This document shows, in pieces, positions 19,805 to 28,440 of a stretch of 64,000 bases of DNA; the first letter of the stretch is position 1, and each line of letters starts with the position of its first letter. Origin of the DNA: CAVTYH01 sp963738835 (GTDB lineage: Bacteria; Planctomycetota; Planctomycetia; Pirellulales; JADZDJ01). The position numbers were made by a program, and so were the translations under genes. The notes below the pieces were generated by a model. That model had not been told where the DNA came from. It saw nothing but the letters and a program-made list of their open reading frames with translations, and searched no databases. The DNA is taken from the NCBI GenBank assembly GCA_963738835.1, contig CAVTYH010000009.1, positions 248,001 through 312,000 on the forward strand, read 5' to 3'.

Positions 19805-21901
19805 ATGAAAAGCTTGATGAACATTTTTCAGACCGGAATCTTCACGTTGGCCGCCCTGGGAACCATGGTTTCCCAAGCTTCAGCGGCCCATGTGCCAAGC
19901 ACCACCAACCAATCCAGCGCTAGAACAATGTCTTCCAGCGCGATGGGTCACGTTTCCAAAGATGTCGGCACGACGAACAAGCAGGCGACGAGTAAAGCTA
20001 GCCAAACCAGTGCGGTTCAAAAAGCCACCAACTCCGGCATCATCATCGTGGGTGGCAAAGGCCAAAAGACGATGTCAAAGTTGCCGTGGGGCGATAAAGG
20101 ATCGTCAGAACCAATTCCAGGCTTAGGCAACATGGACCCCAACGTAAGTGATCATGCCGCCGAGCAACTTCGCAGAATCAAACGCGAGACAACCTTAACC
20201 AACCATGCGGCCCAGTCGGACAACAAGTTCGATGCGTTCTCGCAATTCAAGGCGAACCCGATCAATAAAGTGCAAGCGAACCAAGCCGGTGTAGATTCAA
20301 ACGCCGCCAACGCCGGCATCATTATCGTCAGGGGTAAGAATTCTCTCAGCAGCAGCAATCTCAAACCAGGCGACGCCGTCAGTTTGAATCCACAGCCGTT
20401 GCCGCCGAAAATCGCGGGCAAAGCGATTCTGAATTCCGGCGATACCGTCAGCTTGAATCCGCAACCGTTGCCGCCGAAAACCGGCAGTGCGCTCAGAACC
20501 GTTACGAACTCTGGCAACATTTTCGATGGCGGAGAAACCCTGCACGCCTGGCCGACAAATCATCACGGTTCCGGCACAGATTCCAAACTCAATGCCGAAA
20601 GCCTTAAGACCGCTGTTCAATTTCCCGCGTTTCTAAATCAGACGTCGGAACAGAAAAATACGGCGCACACTCCCGTCGATCAAACCAACAAGAACAAATC
20701 GCCCAATAAATCCAATACGCCGTCTGAAACAGGTCCGGCGCCGAAAGCCAGTTCGCTGTCGAATATCACCGCCGGTCAACTTTCGACCAGCGTAGTTGGC
20801 ACGGTCGACACCGGCAGCAGCGGCTGGCAATCTGCCAGCGGAAATGGCCACAAGAACAATGCCTCTGCCCTGCTGAATCCGCCGACGCTGCAACAAATGA
20901 AAAATACTGGCACTGCCGCCAGTAATCTGACCGCCAAGCAGTTGAAGACCAGCGTGATTGGCAAAGACGGCGTGCTTACCGGATACCACGTAGCCCGTTT
21001 GCAACCTTCGCGGCCGACTTCGGATGACCCCAACGCATTCACGATGTCGACCTGGGAGCAAATCAGCGCTTACAAGAGTTTTCCCGACGGCCACCTGCAC
21101 GGCCAAGAGTCGTTTTACTACGACGAGGGCTACGTTCCGACCGCAACACGCGGCGATGGTTCCAAGGTCTACGATTACGGCTTGGTGCCGCGAAACAATC
21201 TCGGCACGGCGTTCTCTACGGCGAATAATGGAAAGTTTCAAACCAATCCAATCCCCATCCCTTCCGCTACCCCGACACCAAATGATCCATCTCCGAGTGG
21301 GCGCACCGGTGAACCGGCCCACACGCTGCCGACCAACCATAATCCTTCCGGACGAGTGATCCTGCCCAACGGTTCGCCGCTGGGAAACATGGGGGGATCG
21401 ACCGGCGGCAGCGTCGAATCGAACCCAACGACAGATTCGGCAACCGCCGACGCAGCCGTTCAACCTGCCGCAACCGTAGCAACGACCGATGCTCTCCCAC
21501 CTGCCGGCGCTGATCTGGTGCTTGAAAATATCGAGCTTGCCTCGTCCGCCACGCTGATTGCGGGCCCGGCTTACACCGTCAAGTTCCGCAATCAGGGAAC
21601 GGCCGACGCCGCCAAATTCCAAGTGGCGGTTTTGGTTGGAGTAGACGGCAAACTTGCCGACGATGCTTCCCACGCCGTCGTGGAAGTGAAATCGCTGACC
21701 GCTGGCAAGTCGGCGGAAGTGACACTACGGCTGCCGCAATCGGCACTCAAACTGATTGGCACCGACAACCAACCGACGGCCTTCACCCAACTATTCGTCG
21801 CCGTCGATCTGATGAATACTGTGGCCGAAACCGACGAAAGCAACAACACGGCCGTTGTTGAACGTTCGGCGTTGGAAGCCAGCACGACCGTTGCGAATTG
21901 A
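19805..21901 (+). CDS. Exported protein combining LNPQPLPPK motifs and a CARDB domain (array gene D)
   Basis: 698 aa from the ATG at 19805, which aligns with the starts of the other paralogues; the frame is open further upstream but crosses the previous terminator. It has a Sec signal peptide (to about residue 27, QASAA), QKATNSGIIIVGGKG, a second NAGIIIVRGKNSLSSSNLK element, two GDxVSLNPQPLPPK units, ETLHAWPTNHHG, a long Asn/Ser/Thr-rich middle with repeated ITAGQLSTSVVG / LTAKQLKTSVIG, and a C-terminal CARDB domain (GADLVLENIELASSATLIAG to AETDESNNTAVV). It therefore joins the N-terminal type of gene C to the C-terminal type of genes A and B. No enzyme motifs. Probably a secreted surface-associated protein. 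Confidence 0.78.
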   Translation: MKSLMNIFQTGIFTLAALGTMVSQASAAHVPSTTNQSSARTMSSSAMGHVSKDVGTTNKQATSKASQTSAVQKATNSGIIIVGGKGQKTMSKLPWGDKGSSEPIPGLGNMDPNVSDHAAEQLRRIKRETTLTNHAAQSDNKFDAFSQFKANPINKVQANQAGVDSNAANAGIIIVRGKNSLSSSNLKPGDAVSLNPQPLPPKIAGKAILNSGDTVSLNPQPLPPKTGSALRTVTNSGNIFDGGETLHAWPTNHHGSGTDSKLNAESLKTAVQFPAFLNQTSEQKNTAHTPVDQTNKNKSPNKSNTPSETGPAPKASSLSNITAGQLSTSVVGTVDTGSSGWQSASGNGHKNNASALLNPPTLQQMKNTGTAASNLTAKQLKTSVIGKDGVLTGYHVARLQPSRPTSDDPNAFTMSTWEQISAYKSFPDGHLHGQESFYYDEGYVPTATRGDGSKVYDYGLVPRNNLGTAFSTANNGKFQTNPIPIPSATPTPNDPSPSGRTGEPAHTLPTNHNPSGRVILPNGSPLGNMGGSTGGSVESNPTTDSATADAAVQPAATVATTDALPPAGADLVLENIELASSATLIAGPAYTVKFRNQGTADAAKFQVAVLVGVDGKLADDASHAVVEVKSLTAGKSAEVTLRLPQSALKLIGTDNQPTAFTQLFVAVDLMNTVAETDESNNTAVVERSALEASTTVAN

Positions 21902-21914
21902 ATCAATTGATACA

Positions 21915-21959
21915 AGCCCAGGGACCATCGCGGCGATGGTGCCCGCTGACCCTGGGCTT
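21915..21959 (+). other. Stem-loop after array gene D related to the array terminators
   Basis: AAGCCCAGGG and CCCTGGGCTT flank an inner ACCATCG-CGGCGATGGT hairpin. No T-run follows, so it is a diverged version of the repeated terminator; the functional terminator is probably the next hairpin at 21999. Confidence 0.55.
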
Positions 21960-21998
21960 CAAGCGACGCACTCGACACAACAACCCGACCACGCTCCA

Positions 21999-22045
21999 CC
22001 GCGGTGTTCGCTTGGCTCGTCGTCAACGAACACCGCGGTTTTTTT
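21999..22045 (+). terminator. Strong Rho-independent terminator
   Basis: CCGCGGTGTTCG pairs perfectly over 12 bp with CGAACACCGCGG and is followed by seven T residues. It separates the array from the convergent rnc gene. Confidence 0.93.
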
Positions 22046-22072
22046 CAGACAGATATCGGCGCTCTGCCGCTC

Positions 22073-22813
22073 TCAATCCGAAGGGTACGGCACTTCTTCG
22101 CCGCTGATTTCAGACAGCGCGTTGCGGGCGGCGTGTTGTTCGGCTTCTTTTTTGTTGCGGCCCCAGGCGGCCTGGTAACGGTGGTCGCCGACTTGGGCGG
22201 AAATCTTGAAGCATTTGCTGTGATCGGGGCCTTTTTCGTCTAGTAGCGTGTAGGTGGGCGTAGTTCCGAAATCGCGCTGGGCCATTTGCTGCAACAGCGA
22301 TTTGTAATTGCTGCCGAGCTCGCCCGCTACGGCGGCGTCGATTTCCGGGCCGATGGTGCGCAGAATAAATTCGCGCACGGCCGGATCGCCGCCATCGAGA
22401 TAAATGGCCGCGATCAGCGATTCGAACACGTCAGACAAAAGCGACGGCGGCACACGCGGATGCGTGGTCATGCCCTTGCCCAGGATCAAGAATTCGTGCA
22501 GGCCAAGGTCCTGGCTGATCTTTGCACAAGTATTACGGCTGACGACGACCGATTTAACCTTGGTCAAATCTCCCTCCAAATATTCTGGGTACAGCTGGAA
22601 CAACCGTTCACAGACGATGAAGCCCAGAATGGCGTCTCCCAGAAATTCGAGCCGCTCGTTCGACTTCAAGCGGTGCAGCACGCCAGAGGCATGCGTCAGT
22701 GCCGAGAGCAGCAGTGACTTGTCGAGGAACGTGTAACCGAGCCGCGCTTCACACTGCGCGATTGCGTCGGGGGAGAGCTCCTCTGCCCCCAGGGGCTGAG
22801 AGCGTTTCGTCAT
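22073..22813 (-). CDS. rnc: Ribonuclease III
   Basis: 246-aa double-strand-specific endoribonuclease for rRNA and mRNA processing in the cytoplasm. The N-terminal RNase III domain has the signature NERLEFLGDAILGF with the catalytic Glu and Asp, and a second acidic cluster in LLSDVFESLIAAIYLDGG. The C-terminal double-stranded RNA-binding domain has NYKSLLQQMAQRDFGTTPTY and the Lys-rich GRNKKEAEQHAARNAL. Length is normal. It is monocistronic here, convergent with the exported-protein array and divergent from the protease gene; the usual era or lepB neighbours are absent. Confidence 0.95.
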   Translation of the reverse strand: MTKRSQPLGAEELSPDAIAQCEARLGYTFLDKSLLLSALTHASGVLHRLKSNERLEFLGDAILGFIVCERLFQLYPEYLEGDLTKVKSVVVSRNTCAKISQDLGLHEFLILGKGMTTHPRVPPSLLSDVFESLIAAIYLDGGDPAVREFILRTIGPEIDAAVAGELGSNYKSLLQQMAQRDFGTTPTYTLLDEKGPDHSKCFKISAQVGDHRYQAAWGRNKKEAEQHAARNALSEISGEEVPYPSD

Positions 22814-23279
22814 GCAGAGATCTCACAACAGGCGACCAGAATGAACTGGCAGCCCGTAGAAAAAGGGGAAGTGGCCGACGATCGGAAGCCAGGATGTTGC
22901 AATCCTGGACCGGCGTGGCTGGGGCTGTCCCCCTTTTCAACGGACGGCACGGAAAAACTTACAAACTGCTGTAACTATAGTTCCAGCTTGAGGTTTTGTC
23001 AAGTTTTTTCGCTGGCTGTGAGCGGTCAGAGCAGGCATGTTCATGAAATGCCGAATTTCGGCTTGGAAGAGGAAGAGAACGAGTGTAAGCCGCAGCCCGG
23101 GCCTCCTGGCGTAAATCGGCACAGCGCGGAGGCAATTTGTGTACCGGTAGCGAACCGCTACAAACGGACCGTCGTAATGTTGCATGAGAGGCATCGCAAT
23201 CGTGATCCCCAATCTCTCGTGGGATGATGCCTCAAATGGCCAATTTCGACAATTTTTTTTGGAGCGAGGAGAATCTAGC
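22814..23279. other. Divergent intergenic region between rnc and the HtrA protease
   Basis: No gene seen. It holds a 7-bp stem (CCAGGAT / ATCCTGG) at about 22888-22907 and an inverted repeat GAGGCATC / GATGCCTC spanning about 23187-23235, only 45 bp before the protease start, which could be an operator or leader structure. The ribosome-binding site GAGGAG lies at about 23266. Confidence 0.45.
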
Positions 23280-24890
23280 ATGAGACGACTTTCGTCACGC
23301 CAAGGTTGGTTATTGACGGTCGCCGCTGCACTGGCCGTTTCTGTCGGCCTGGGGCTAACATTGCGGCAGAATTCTGTGGTGGGGCAAGATCAAACATCGG
23401 CCGATAGCAAAGCACGCGTCGTTGCTACGGCCGGTCAAGAGCCAGCCAAGACGCCGGCCGAATTGCGAAACACGACCCAGGTCAAACGGGCCGATGACCT
23501 ATCGAAAGCCTTCCGAGAGGCGGCTCGCGCGGCCACGCCGAGCGTCGTGACGATTCATTCTCACGAATCGGCCAAGAAGGTGCGCGGCAACCGGGGCGAG
23601 AATCCATTCAGTCAATTCCGCGGCGGCGAAAATCCGTTCAAGGGCACGCCGTTTGAAAACATGATTCCGCAAATGCCGGGATTCGATGGCGAAAATGGCG
23701 ACTATTCTTTCCAGGCTCCGCCGCGCGACGGAATTGGTTCCGGCGTAATCATCGATTCCAGCGGTTTGATTCTGACAAATAACCACGTGGTCGATGGCGC
23801 CGATAAGGTGACAGTCCATTTTGCCGATGGTCGTGAATACACGGCGACCGACATCAAGACCGATCCACAAAGCGATCTGGCTGTGGTGCGTATTAAGGCC
23901 GATAGCGCGTTGCCGGCCGCTCACCTGGGCAACAGCGATGACCTGGAAATTGGCGATTGGGTCATTGCGATTGGTCAACCGTTCGAGCAAGAAAACACCG
24001 TGACGGCCGGCATCATTAGCGGCAAGGGCCGTGAGCTGGGCAGCCAGCGGACGAAGTATTTACAAACTGATGCAGCCATTAACCCGGGCAATTCAGGCGG
24101 ACCGCTGTTGAATTTGGCCGGCGAAGTGGTTGGCATCAACACCGCAATTGCTTCGAACAGCGGCGGTTATCAGGGCATTGGCTTCGCGATTCCGATCAAC
24201 CAGGCCAAGTGGGTGACCGAACAGCTTGTGAAGAACGGCTCAGTCAGCCGCGGGTACTTGGGAGTGAGCATCGGCGAAGTGACAAGTGATTTGGCCTCCA
24301 AGTTCGGTGTTGCAAAAGATGAAGGCGTGTTGGTTGCTGAAGTGTTCCCGAATACTCCAGCGGCCGAAGCCAAGCTGCAAGAGGGCGACATCATCACAAA
24401 GTTTGCCGGTACGGCCGTCCACAGCCCGAAGGAAGTTCAAGAGATGGTTGAACGGGCGTCGATTGGCAAATCACAAGCAGTCGAAGTGCTTCGCGACGGC
24501 AAGGCGATGACGCTGAACGTGACCGTCAAGCCGTTGCCGGACAAGTTTGGTATGCTGGAACGTGGCGCCAACCGGAAATCACCGGAAGCGCCGGCAACTT
24601 CTGGCTACACCTCTGAGGAACTTGGACTGCAAGTGGCCGACATGACGGCTGACGAAGCGGATACTTATCACGGCTACGACGGTGTCATCATCAAGAAGGT
24701 TGAACCCGATAGCATCGCCGCCGAAAAAGGCTTGCGTGCAGGCATGCTGATTCGCAAAGTCGGCAAGACCGCTGTGAAGAACGTGCATGATTTTGAAACA
24801 GCCATGAAGAGTGAATCGTTGAAAAACGGTGTGCTGTTCCAAGTTCGCACACAAGCCGGTAACCGGTTTGTGGTGCTGCAAGCACAATAA
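23280..24890 (+). CDS. DegP/HtrA-family periplasmic serine protease with two PDZ domains
   Basis: 536 aa. The ATG at 23280 follows GAGGAGAATCT; a longer in-frame ORF begins at 23184 but lacks a site. An N-terminal signal anchor (WLLTVAAALAVSVGLGLTL) is followed by a trypsin-like domain with the full triad: His in TNNHVVDG (about 168), Asp in PQSDLAVV (about 199) and Ser in NPGNSGGPL (about 272). Two PDZ domains follow (GYLGVSIGEVTSDLASKFG and the C-terminal EELGLQVADMTADEADTY region). The insert RGNRGENPFSQFRGGENPF before the protease domain corresponds to the flexible LA-like loop. It probably degrades or refolds envelope proteins under stress. Confidence 0.93.
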   Translation: MRRLSSRQGWLLTVAAALAVSVGLGLTLRQNSVVGQDQTSADSKARVVATAGQEPAKTPAELRNTTQVKRADDLSKAFREAARAATPSVVTIHSHESAKKVRGNRGENPFSQFRGGENPFKGTPFENMIPQMPGFDGENGDYSFQAPPRDGIGSGVIIDSSGLILTNNHVVDGADKVTVHFADGREYTATDIKTDPQSDLAVVRIKADSALPAAHLGNSDDLEIGDWVIAIGQPFEQENTVTAGIISGKGRELGSQRTKYLQTDAAINPGNSGGPLLNLAGEVVGINTAIASNSGGYQGIGFAIPINQAKWVTEQLVKNGSVSRGYLGVSIGEVTSDLASKFGVAKDEGVLVAEVFPNTPAAEAKLQEGDIITKFAGTAVHSPKEVQEMVERASIGKSQAVEVLRDGKAMTLNVTVKPLPDKFGMLERGANRKSPEAPATSGYTSEELGLQVADMTADEADTYHGYDGVIIKKVEPDSIAAEKGLRAGMLIRKVGKTAVKNVHDFETAMKSESLKNGVLFQVRTQAGNRFVVLQAQ

Positions 24891-25222
24891 CTTTGATCTT
24901 AATCGGTTAGCCCTGACCGCAGATGGCGGGGCTGATCTACAAACCCCCCGCGAGCCAAGGGTCCCCCCACGAGCCCTGGCTCCACTTGCCCCGCAAGGAA
25001 GCGGGGCTTTTCTTTGCGCTTTTGTGCAAAGAAGGTGGGCTTACTGCTTGACGGACAGTTTGCAGCCGCTAACAATGCCAATGAACGGGAGTCCTTTGGG
25101 GGGGATGGCGAGTGGGGACGAATGACAACCGGATGAGCCAATTAGCTCGCCAAAATCGAGGTCCCGATCGACCATACTTGCCATGATCTAATTCGCCCGC
25201 TTAATTACGGTTTCATTGCGGT
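24891..25222. other. Intergenic spacer after the HtrA gene
   Basis: Apart from the terminator at 24988 nothing coding is visible. The segment has a run of C-rich sequence before the terminator and ends in an A/T-richer stretch that may hold the promoter of the next gene. Confidence 0.4.
24988..25015 (+). terminator. Rho-independent terminator of the HtrA gene
   Basis: GCCCCGC, loop AAGGAA, GCGGGGC, then TTTTCTTT. Confidence 0.85.
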
Positions 25223-26563
25223 ATGTCTATTTTGCCACGCCTTGCGGTGGGAACAATCCAGCCCGAGGCTGACTCTCAGGCGATTTTGTGGGCTCTGCTG
25301 GACGCACTCGAGCAAGAGGGAGTGCGAACGCAAACATTTCTATCGCGGGCCTGCTTCATTCCGCACGATGGTGTGGCCGCCATCACTGGCAGCGTGCCTC
25401 GGCATCTGGATAGTTGGCTGATGTCGCGCGAGGTGTGCCGTCAGGCGTTCTTGCGGAAGGCCGCGACTGCCGACCTAGCAGTTGTTGAAGGCCGGTTCGA
25501 CCAAGCTGTGTCGAATAAGCAAGGCGGCAGTCTCGACACACTTTGCAATTGGCTCGATTTGCCGCGGATCGCCATCGTTGATGCGGCGCAATTGAACCAT
25601 TGCCGCTTGCCGGATCGACCGATCGCCGATGCGGTCTTATTGGATCGCGTCGGTGGCCGCTGCGATTTTTATAGGTGGCAAACCATTCTACAGTCGCTGT
25701 GGAATATCCCTGTAGTCGGCGGACTGGGAGCATGCACAGAGTTGCGGCAGAGCATTGCGGCACTTCCAATCGGAGACAAACCGCCGCGCGAGCTTTGCGA
25801 TGCACTGGGGATCCAGTTAAGAGAATTTACTTGCTTGAAACGCTTCCAGAAGCTTTCAACCCGGCGTTCCGTTCTGAACGATTGGTCAGCGCCGACCGCG
25901 GATTCGATCGCGCCGTCGTCCCGCGGCAAAGTGAACGTGGCGGTGGCCTACGATGATGCCTTCCATTGTTACTTTCCGGATACGCTTGACATGCTGGAGT
26001 TGCGCGGGGCGAGTATCCGCGTATTTTCACCTCTGCGTGATGAATGTTTGCCGGCCAACACCGATATTGTGTATCTTGGCTGCGGCTCTCCGCACGAGCA
26101 CGCCGATGCCCTGGCTGCCAATCATTGCATGCTCATGGCACTTAAGGGGCACGTTTGCTCTGGCCGGCGAATTTATGCCGAAGGGGGTGGAATGGCGTAT
26201 TTGTGTCAGCATGTCGAACTAGCTGATGGTAGCCGCAAACCAATGGTCGGCGCTTTGCGGGCCATTGCGCGGCGGAACCCAGTGCGCAAAGCGCCGATTC
26301 CAGTCGAAGTAACATTGGCTGTGGATAGCTGGCTCGGTCCGGCGCGCTCAAAAGTGCGCGGTTACCGCAACGGCAATTGGTTGCTCGAGTCGACCGGCTG
26401 TTTGACTCGCTTTGCAGCCGGAGCGGATTGTGAGTTCGACCTGATTGGCCGGCATCAGGCGATCGGCAGCCGCGTCCACCTGAACTTCGCGGCACAGCCG
26501 TCGCTGCTGGGCGGTTTCTTGCGCCCCTGCCCCGAAGCGCTGGCGTGGGCGGCTGCGAGATAG
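25223..26563 (+). CDS. Degenerate CobB/CbiA-like (cobyrinate a,c-diamide synthase-related) protein
   Basis: 446 aa aligned along its length with cobyrinic acid a,c-diamide synthases: an N-terminal dethiobiotin-synthetase-like domain with the family's RHLDSWLMSREV and ADLAVVEG, and a C-terminal type 1 glutamine amidotransferase-like domain with AYDDAFHCYFPDTLDMLE, IRVFSPLRDE, RIYAEGGGMAYLCQH and GSRVHLNFAAQ. Two key elements are absent. The P-loop (normally GxxSGVGKT) is replaced by VGTIQPEADSQAIL, and the nucleophilic Cys of YAECGG is Gly here. It cannot use the standard ATP-dependent amidation with glutamine. No other corrinoid gene is nearby. Function unknown; the frame is intact, so it is not simply decaying. 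Confidence 0.82.
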   Translation: MSILPRLAVGTIQPEADSQAILWALLDALEQEGVRTQTFLSRACFIPHDGVAAITGSVPRHLDSWLMSREVCRQAFLRKAATADLAVVEGRFDQAVSNKQGGSLDTLCNWLDLPRIAIVDAAQLNHCRLPDRPIADAVLLDRVGGRCDFYRWQTILQSLWNIPVVGGLGACTELRQSIAALPIGDKPPRELCDALGIQLREFTCLKRFQKLSTRRSVLNDWSAPTADSIAPSSRGKVNVAVAYDDAFHCYFPDTLDMLELRGASIRVFSPLRDECLPANTDIVYLGCGSPHEHADALAANHCMLMALKGHVCSGRRIYAEGGGMAYLCQHVELADGSRKPMVGALRAIARRNPVRKAPIPVEVTLAVDSWLGPARSKVRGYRNGNWLLESTGCLTRFAAGADCEFDLIGRHQAIGSRVHLNFAAQPSLLGGFLRPCPEALAWAAAR

Positions 26564-26595
26564 TAACTTGTCCGCGATCCTTTGTTTGTGGTTAG

Positions 26596-26683
26596 TTGTC
26601 CGTTGTCAGTTGCTGTCCAGGTGACGCCGAGAATCCTATTCGCAGTCATTTACAACGGACCACGGACAACTGACCACGGACAA
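26596..26683. repeat. Inverted repeat upstream of pdxJ
   Basis: TTGTCCGTTGTCAGTTG at 26596-26612 and CAACTGACCACGGACAA at 26667-26683 are complementary at 16 of 17 positions. A further CAACGGACCACGGACAA partial copy precedes the right arm. It ends 5 nt before the pdxJ ATG. Confidence 0.7.
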
Positions 26684-26688
26684 TTTCA

Positions 26689-27403
26689 ATGCCCGAACTC
26701 GGCGTCAACATCGATCACGTCGCTACATTGCGGCAGGCACGGCGGACTTATGAGCCCGATCCGGTCTGGGCTGCTGCCGTCGCCGAGCTGGGCGGGGCCG
26801 ATGGCATCACCATTCATTTGCGGGAAGACCGCAGGCACATTCAAGATCGCGATTTGGAACTGCTCCGGCAAACGGTCAGCGTGAAGCTGAATCTGGAATT
26901 GGCCTGCGCGGGAGAAATTCTCGCCGTTGCTTGTCGCGGGAAACCCGATCAGGCGACGCTTGTGCCGGAAAAGCGCGAAGAGATTACCACGGAAGGTGGT
27001 CTCGACGTGGTCGGACATCGGCAAGCTGTCGCCGCGGCAGTGAAGCAATTGCACGGCGTGGGCATCTACGTCAGTTTGTTTCTGGATCCCGATCCGCGGC
27101 AGCTTGATTTGGCGAATTCGCTCGGCGCCGATGCGGTTGAACTGCACACGGGGAGATATGCTTTGGCAAAGTCCGCAAAACAGCGAGATGCTGAGTTACG
27201 CGCAATTGGTTTCGGCCGGAAAGCAAATTCGCGATGCCGGTCTGGGTTTGCACGCTGGGCATGGGCTCAATTATCAGAACGTCCAATCGATTGCCAAGAT
27301 CCCATTTATGCACGAGCTGAACATCGGCCACGCTATTGTTGCCCGGGCTGTTTTTGTCGGACTGCAAACGGCCGTGCGAGAAATGAAACAGCTGCTGTTG
27401 TAA
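26689..27403 (+). CDS. pdxJ: Pyridoxine 5'-phosphate synthase PdxJ, one frameshift
   Basis: Condenses 1-deoxyxylulose 5-phosphate with 3-amino-2-oxopropyl phosphate to pyridoxine 5'-phosphate, the last step of the DXP-dependent vitamin B6 pathway. Family motifs are GVNIDHVATLRQARRTYEPD, GADGITIHLREDRRHI, NLELA, VPEKREEITTEGGLDV, VSLFLDPD, VELHTGRYA and GLHAGHGLNY, with NIGHAIVARAVF near the C-terminus. Near 27190 a single-base shift separates the first 165 residues from the last 70; the combined protein is about 238 aa, the normal size. pdxJ is single-copy and needed for B6 synthesis, which argues that the break is a sequence error. Confidence 0.9.
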
Positions 27404-27530
27404 CTGCCCGGTTTCATTTGGCCGCTGCATTTTCTATGATGCACGCATGCCGATGGCCGCGTGCCATGCCAGCCTGTGACAACGCAGCCGTCCAATTCGA
27501 TTCTGAACCCTGAACCCTGAACTCTCACGC

Positions 27531-28418
27531 ATGCCAACCAAAGGTGAAGCTTTTGCCGGACTGTCGGTCGCCATCGTCACGCCGTTTCGCAATGACGAGG
27601 TCGATTATCCGGCGCTCAAAGCGCAAATCGAGTTCCAAATCGCCGCCGGGGCAACTTGCATTTGCCCGGTGGGAACGACCGGCGAGTCGCCAACGCTGTC
27701 GCATGAAGAACACGAGCGGGTTGTCGCCGCTTCCGTCGAGTACGCCAACAAACGCATCAAAGTGATGCCCGGCACCGGCAGCAACAGTACCCGCGAGGCC
27801 CTGCGGCTAACGCGGTTTGCCGCCAAGCACGGGGCAGATGCTGCACTCGTTGTCGCCCCCTACTACAACAAGCCCACGCAAGAAGGTTTTTATCAGCACT
27901 TCAAAGCGTTGGCCGAGGCAGTCGACCTGCCAATTTGCGTCTACAATATCCCTGGGCGAACCGGCAAGAACGTCGAACCAGAGACGATTGCTCGCCTGGG
28001 CGAGCTGAAGAACATCGCGATGGTGAAAGAAGCGACGGGTTCGTTGGATCAGGCTTCGCAGATTATCGCATCATCGAATCTGACTGTGCTCAGCGGCGAC
28101 GACAGTTTGACGCTGCCGCTGATGTCTGTGGGCGGCCGGGGCGTGATTTCCGTCGTCGGCAACATTGTGCCGCGCGATATGATTGCGCTGTGCAAAGCAT
28201 TCGATGCCGGCGATCTTGCCGAAGCCCGAAAGTGGCACCAAAAGCTGTTCACACTGTGTCGTGACCTCTTGGGATTGGCAACGAATCCAATCCCCATTAA
28301 GGCGGCCATGAAACTTCTCAGCCGCGATACCGGCGAATTGCGCTTGCCCATGACGCGGCTGGAATCTACCGCCGAGGCGAAGTTGCGCAAAACTTTGACG
28401 GACTACGGCCTGTTCTAA
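27531..28418 (+). CDS. dapA: 4-hydroxy-tetrahydrodipicolinate synthase
   Basis: 295 aa (beta/alpha)8 aldolase that condenses pyruvate with aspartate semialdehyde, the first committed step to lysine and diaminopimelate. The Schiff-base Lys is at about residue 166 (MVKEATG), with the catalytic Tyr at about 138 (CVYNIPGRTG) and Thr in the GTTGESPTL pyruvate-binding loop (residues 49-50). VVAPYYNKPTQEGFYQHF is also diagnostic. Length and frame are normal. It follows pdxJ on the same strand after 127 bp that end in a short CCCTGAA-type repeated phrase, so the two may be transcribed together. Confidence 0.95.
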   Translation: MPTKGEAFAGLSVAIVTPFRNDEVDYPALKAQIEFQIAAGATCICPVGTTGESPTLSHEEHERVVAASVEYANKRIKVMPGTGSNSTREALRLTRFAAKHGADAALVVAPYYNKPTQEGFYQHFKALAEAVDLPICVYNIPGRTGKNVEPETIARLGELKNIAMVKEATGSLDQASQIIASSNLTVLSGDDSLTLPLMSVGGRGVISVVGNIVPRDMIALCKAFDAGDLAEARKWHQKLFTLCRDLLGLATNPIPIKAAMKLLSRDTGELRLPMTRLESTAEAKLRKTLTDYGLF

Positions 28419-28440
28419 TCGGCCTGCAAGCAAACGGCAA

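Noticed and set aside
14798..21901. Polymorphic toxin or contact-dependent inhibition locus
   Set aside because: No toxin domain, no immunity gene and no pretoxin motif; C-termini are conserved CARDB rather than variable.
22040..22250. Open frame antisense to rnc
   Set aside because: It follows the codon pattern of the reverse strand of a well-conserved gene and has no family features.
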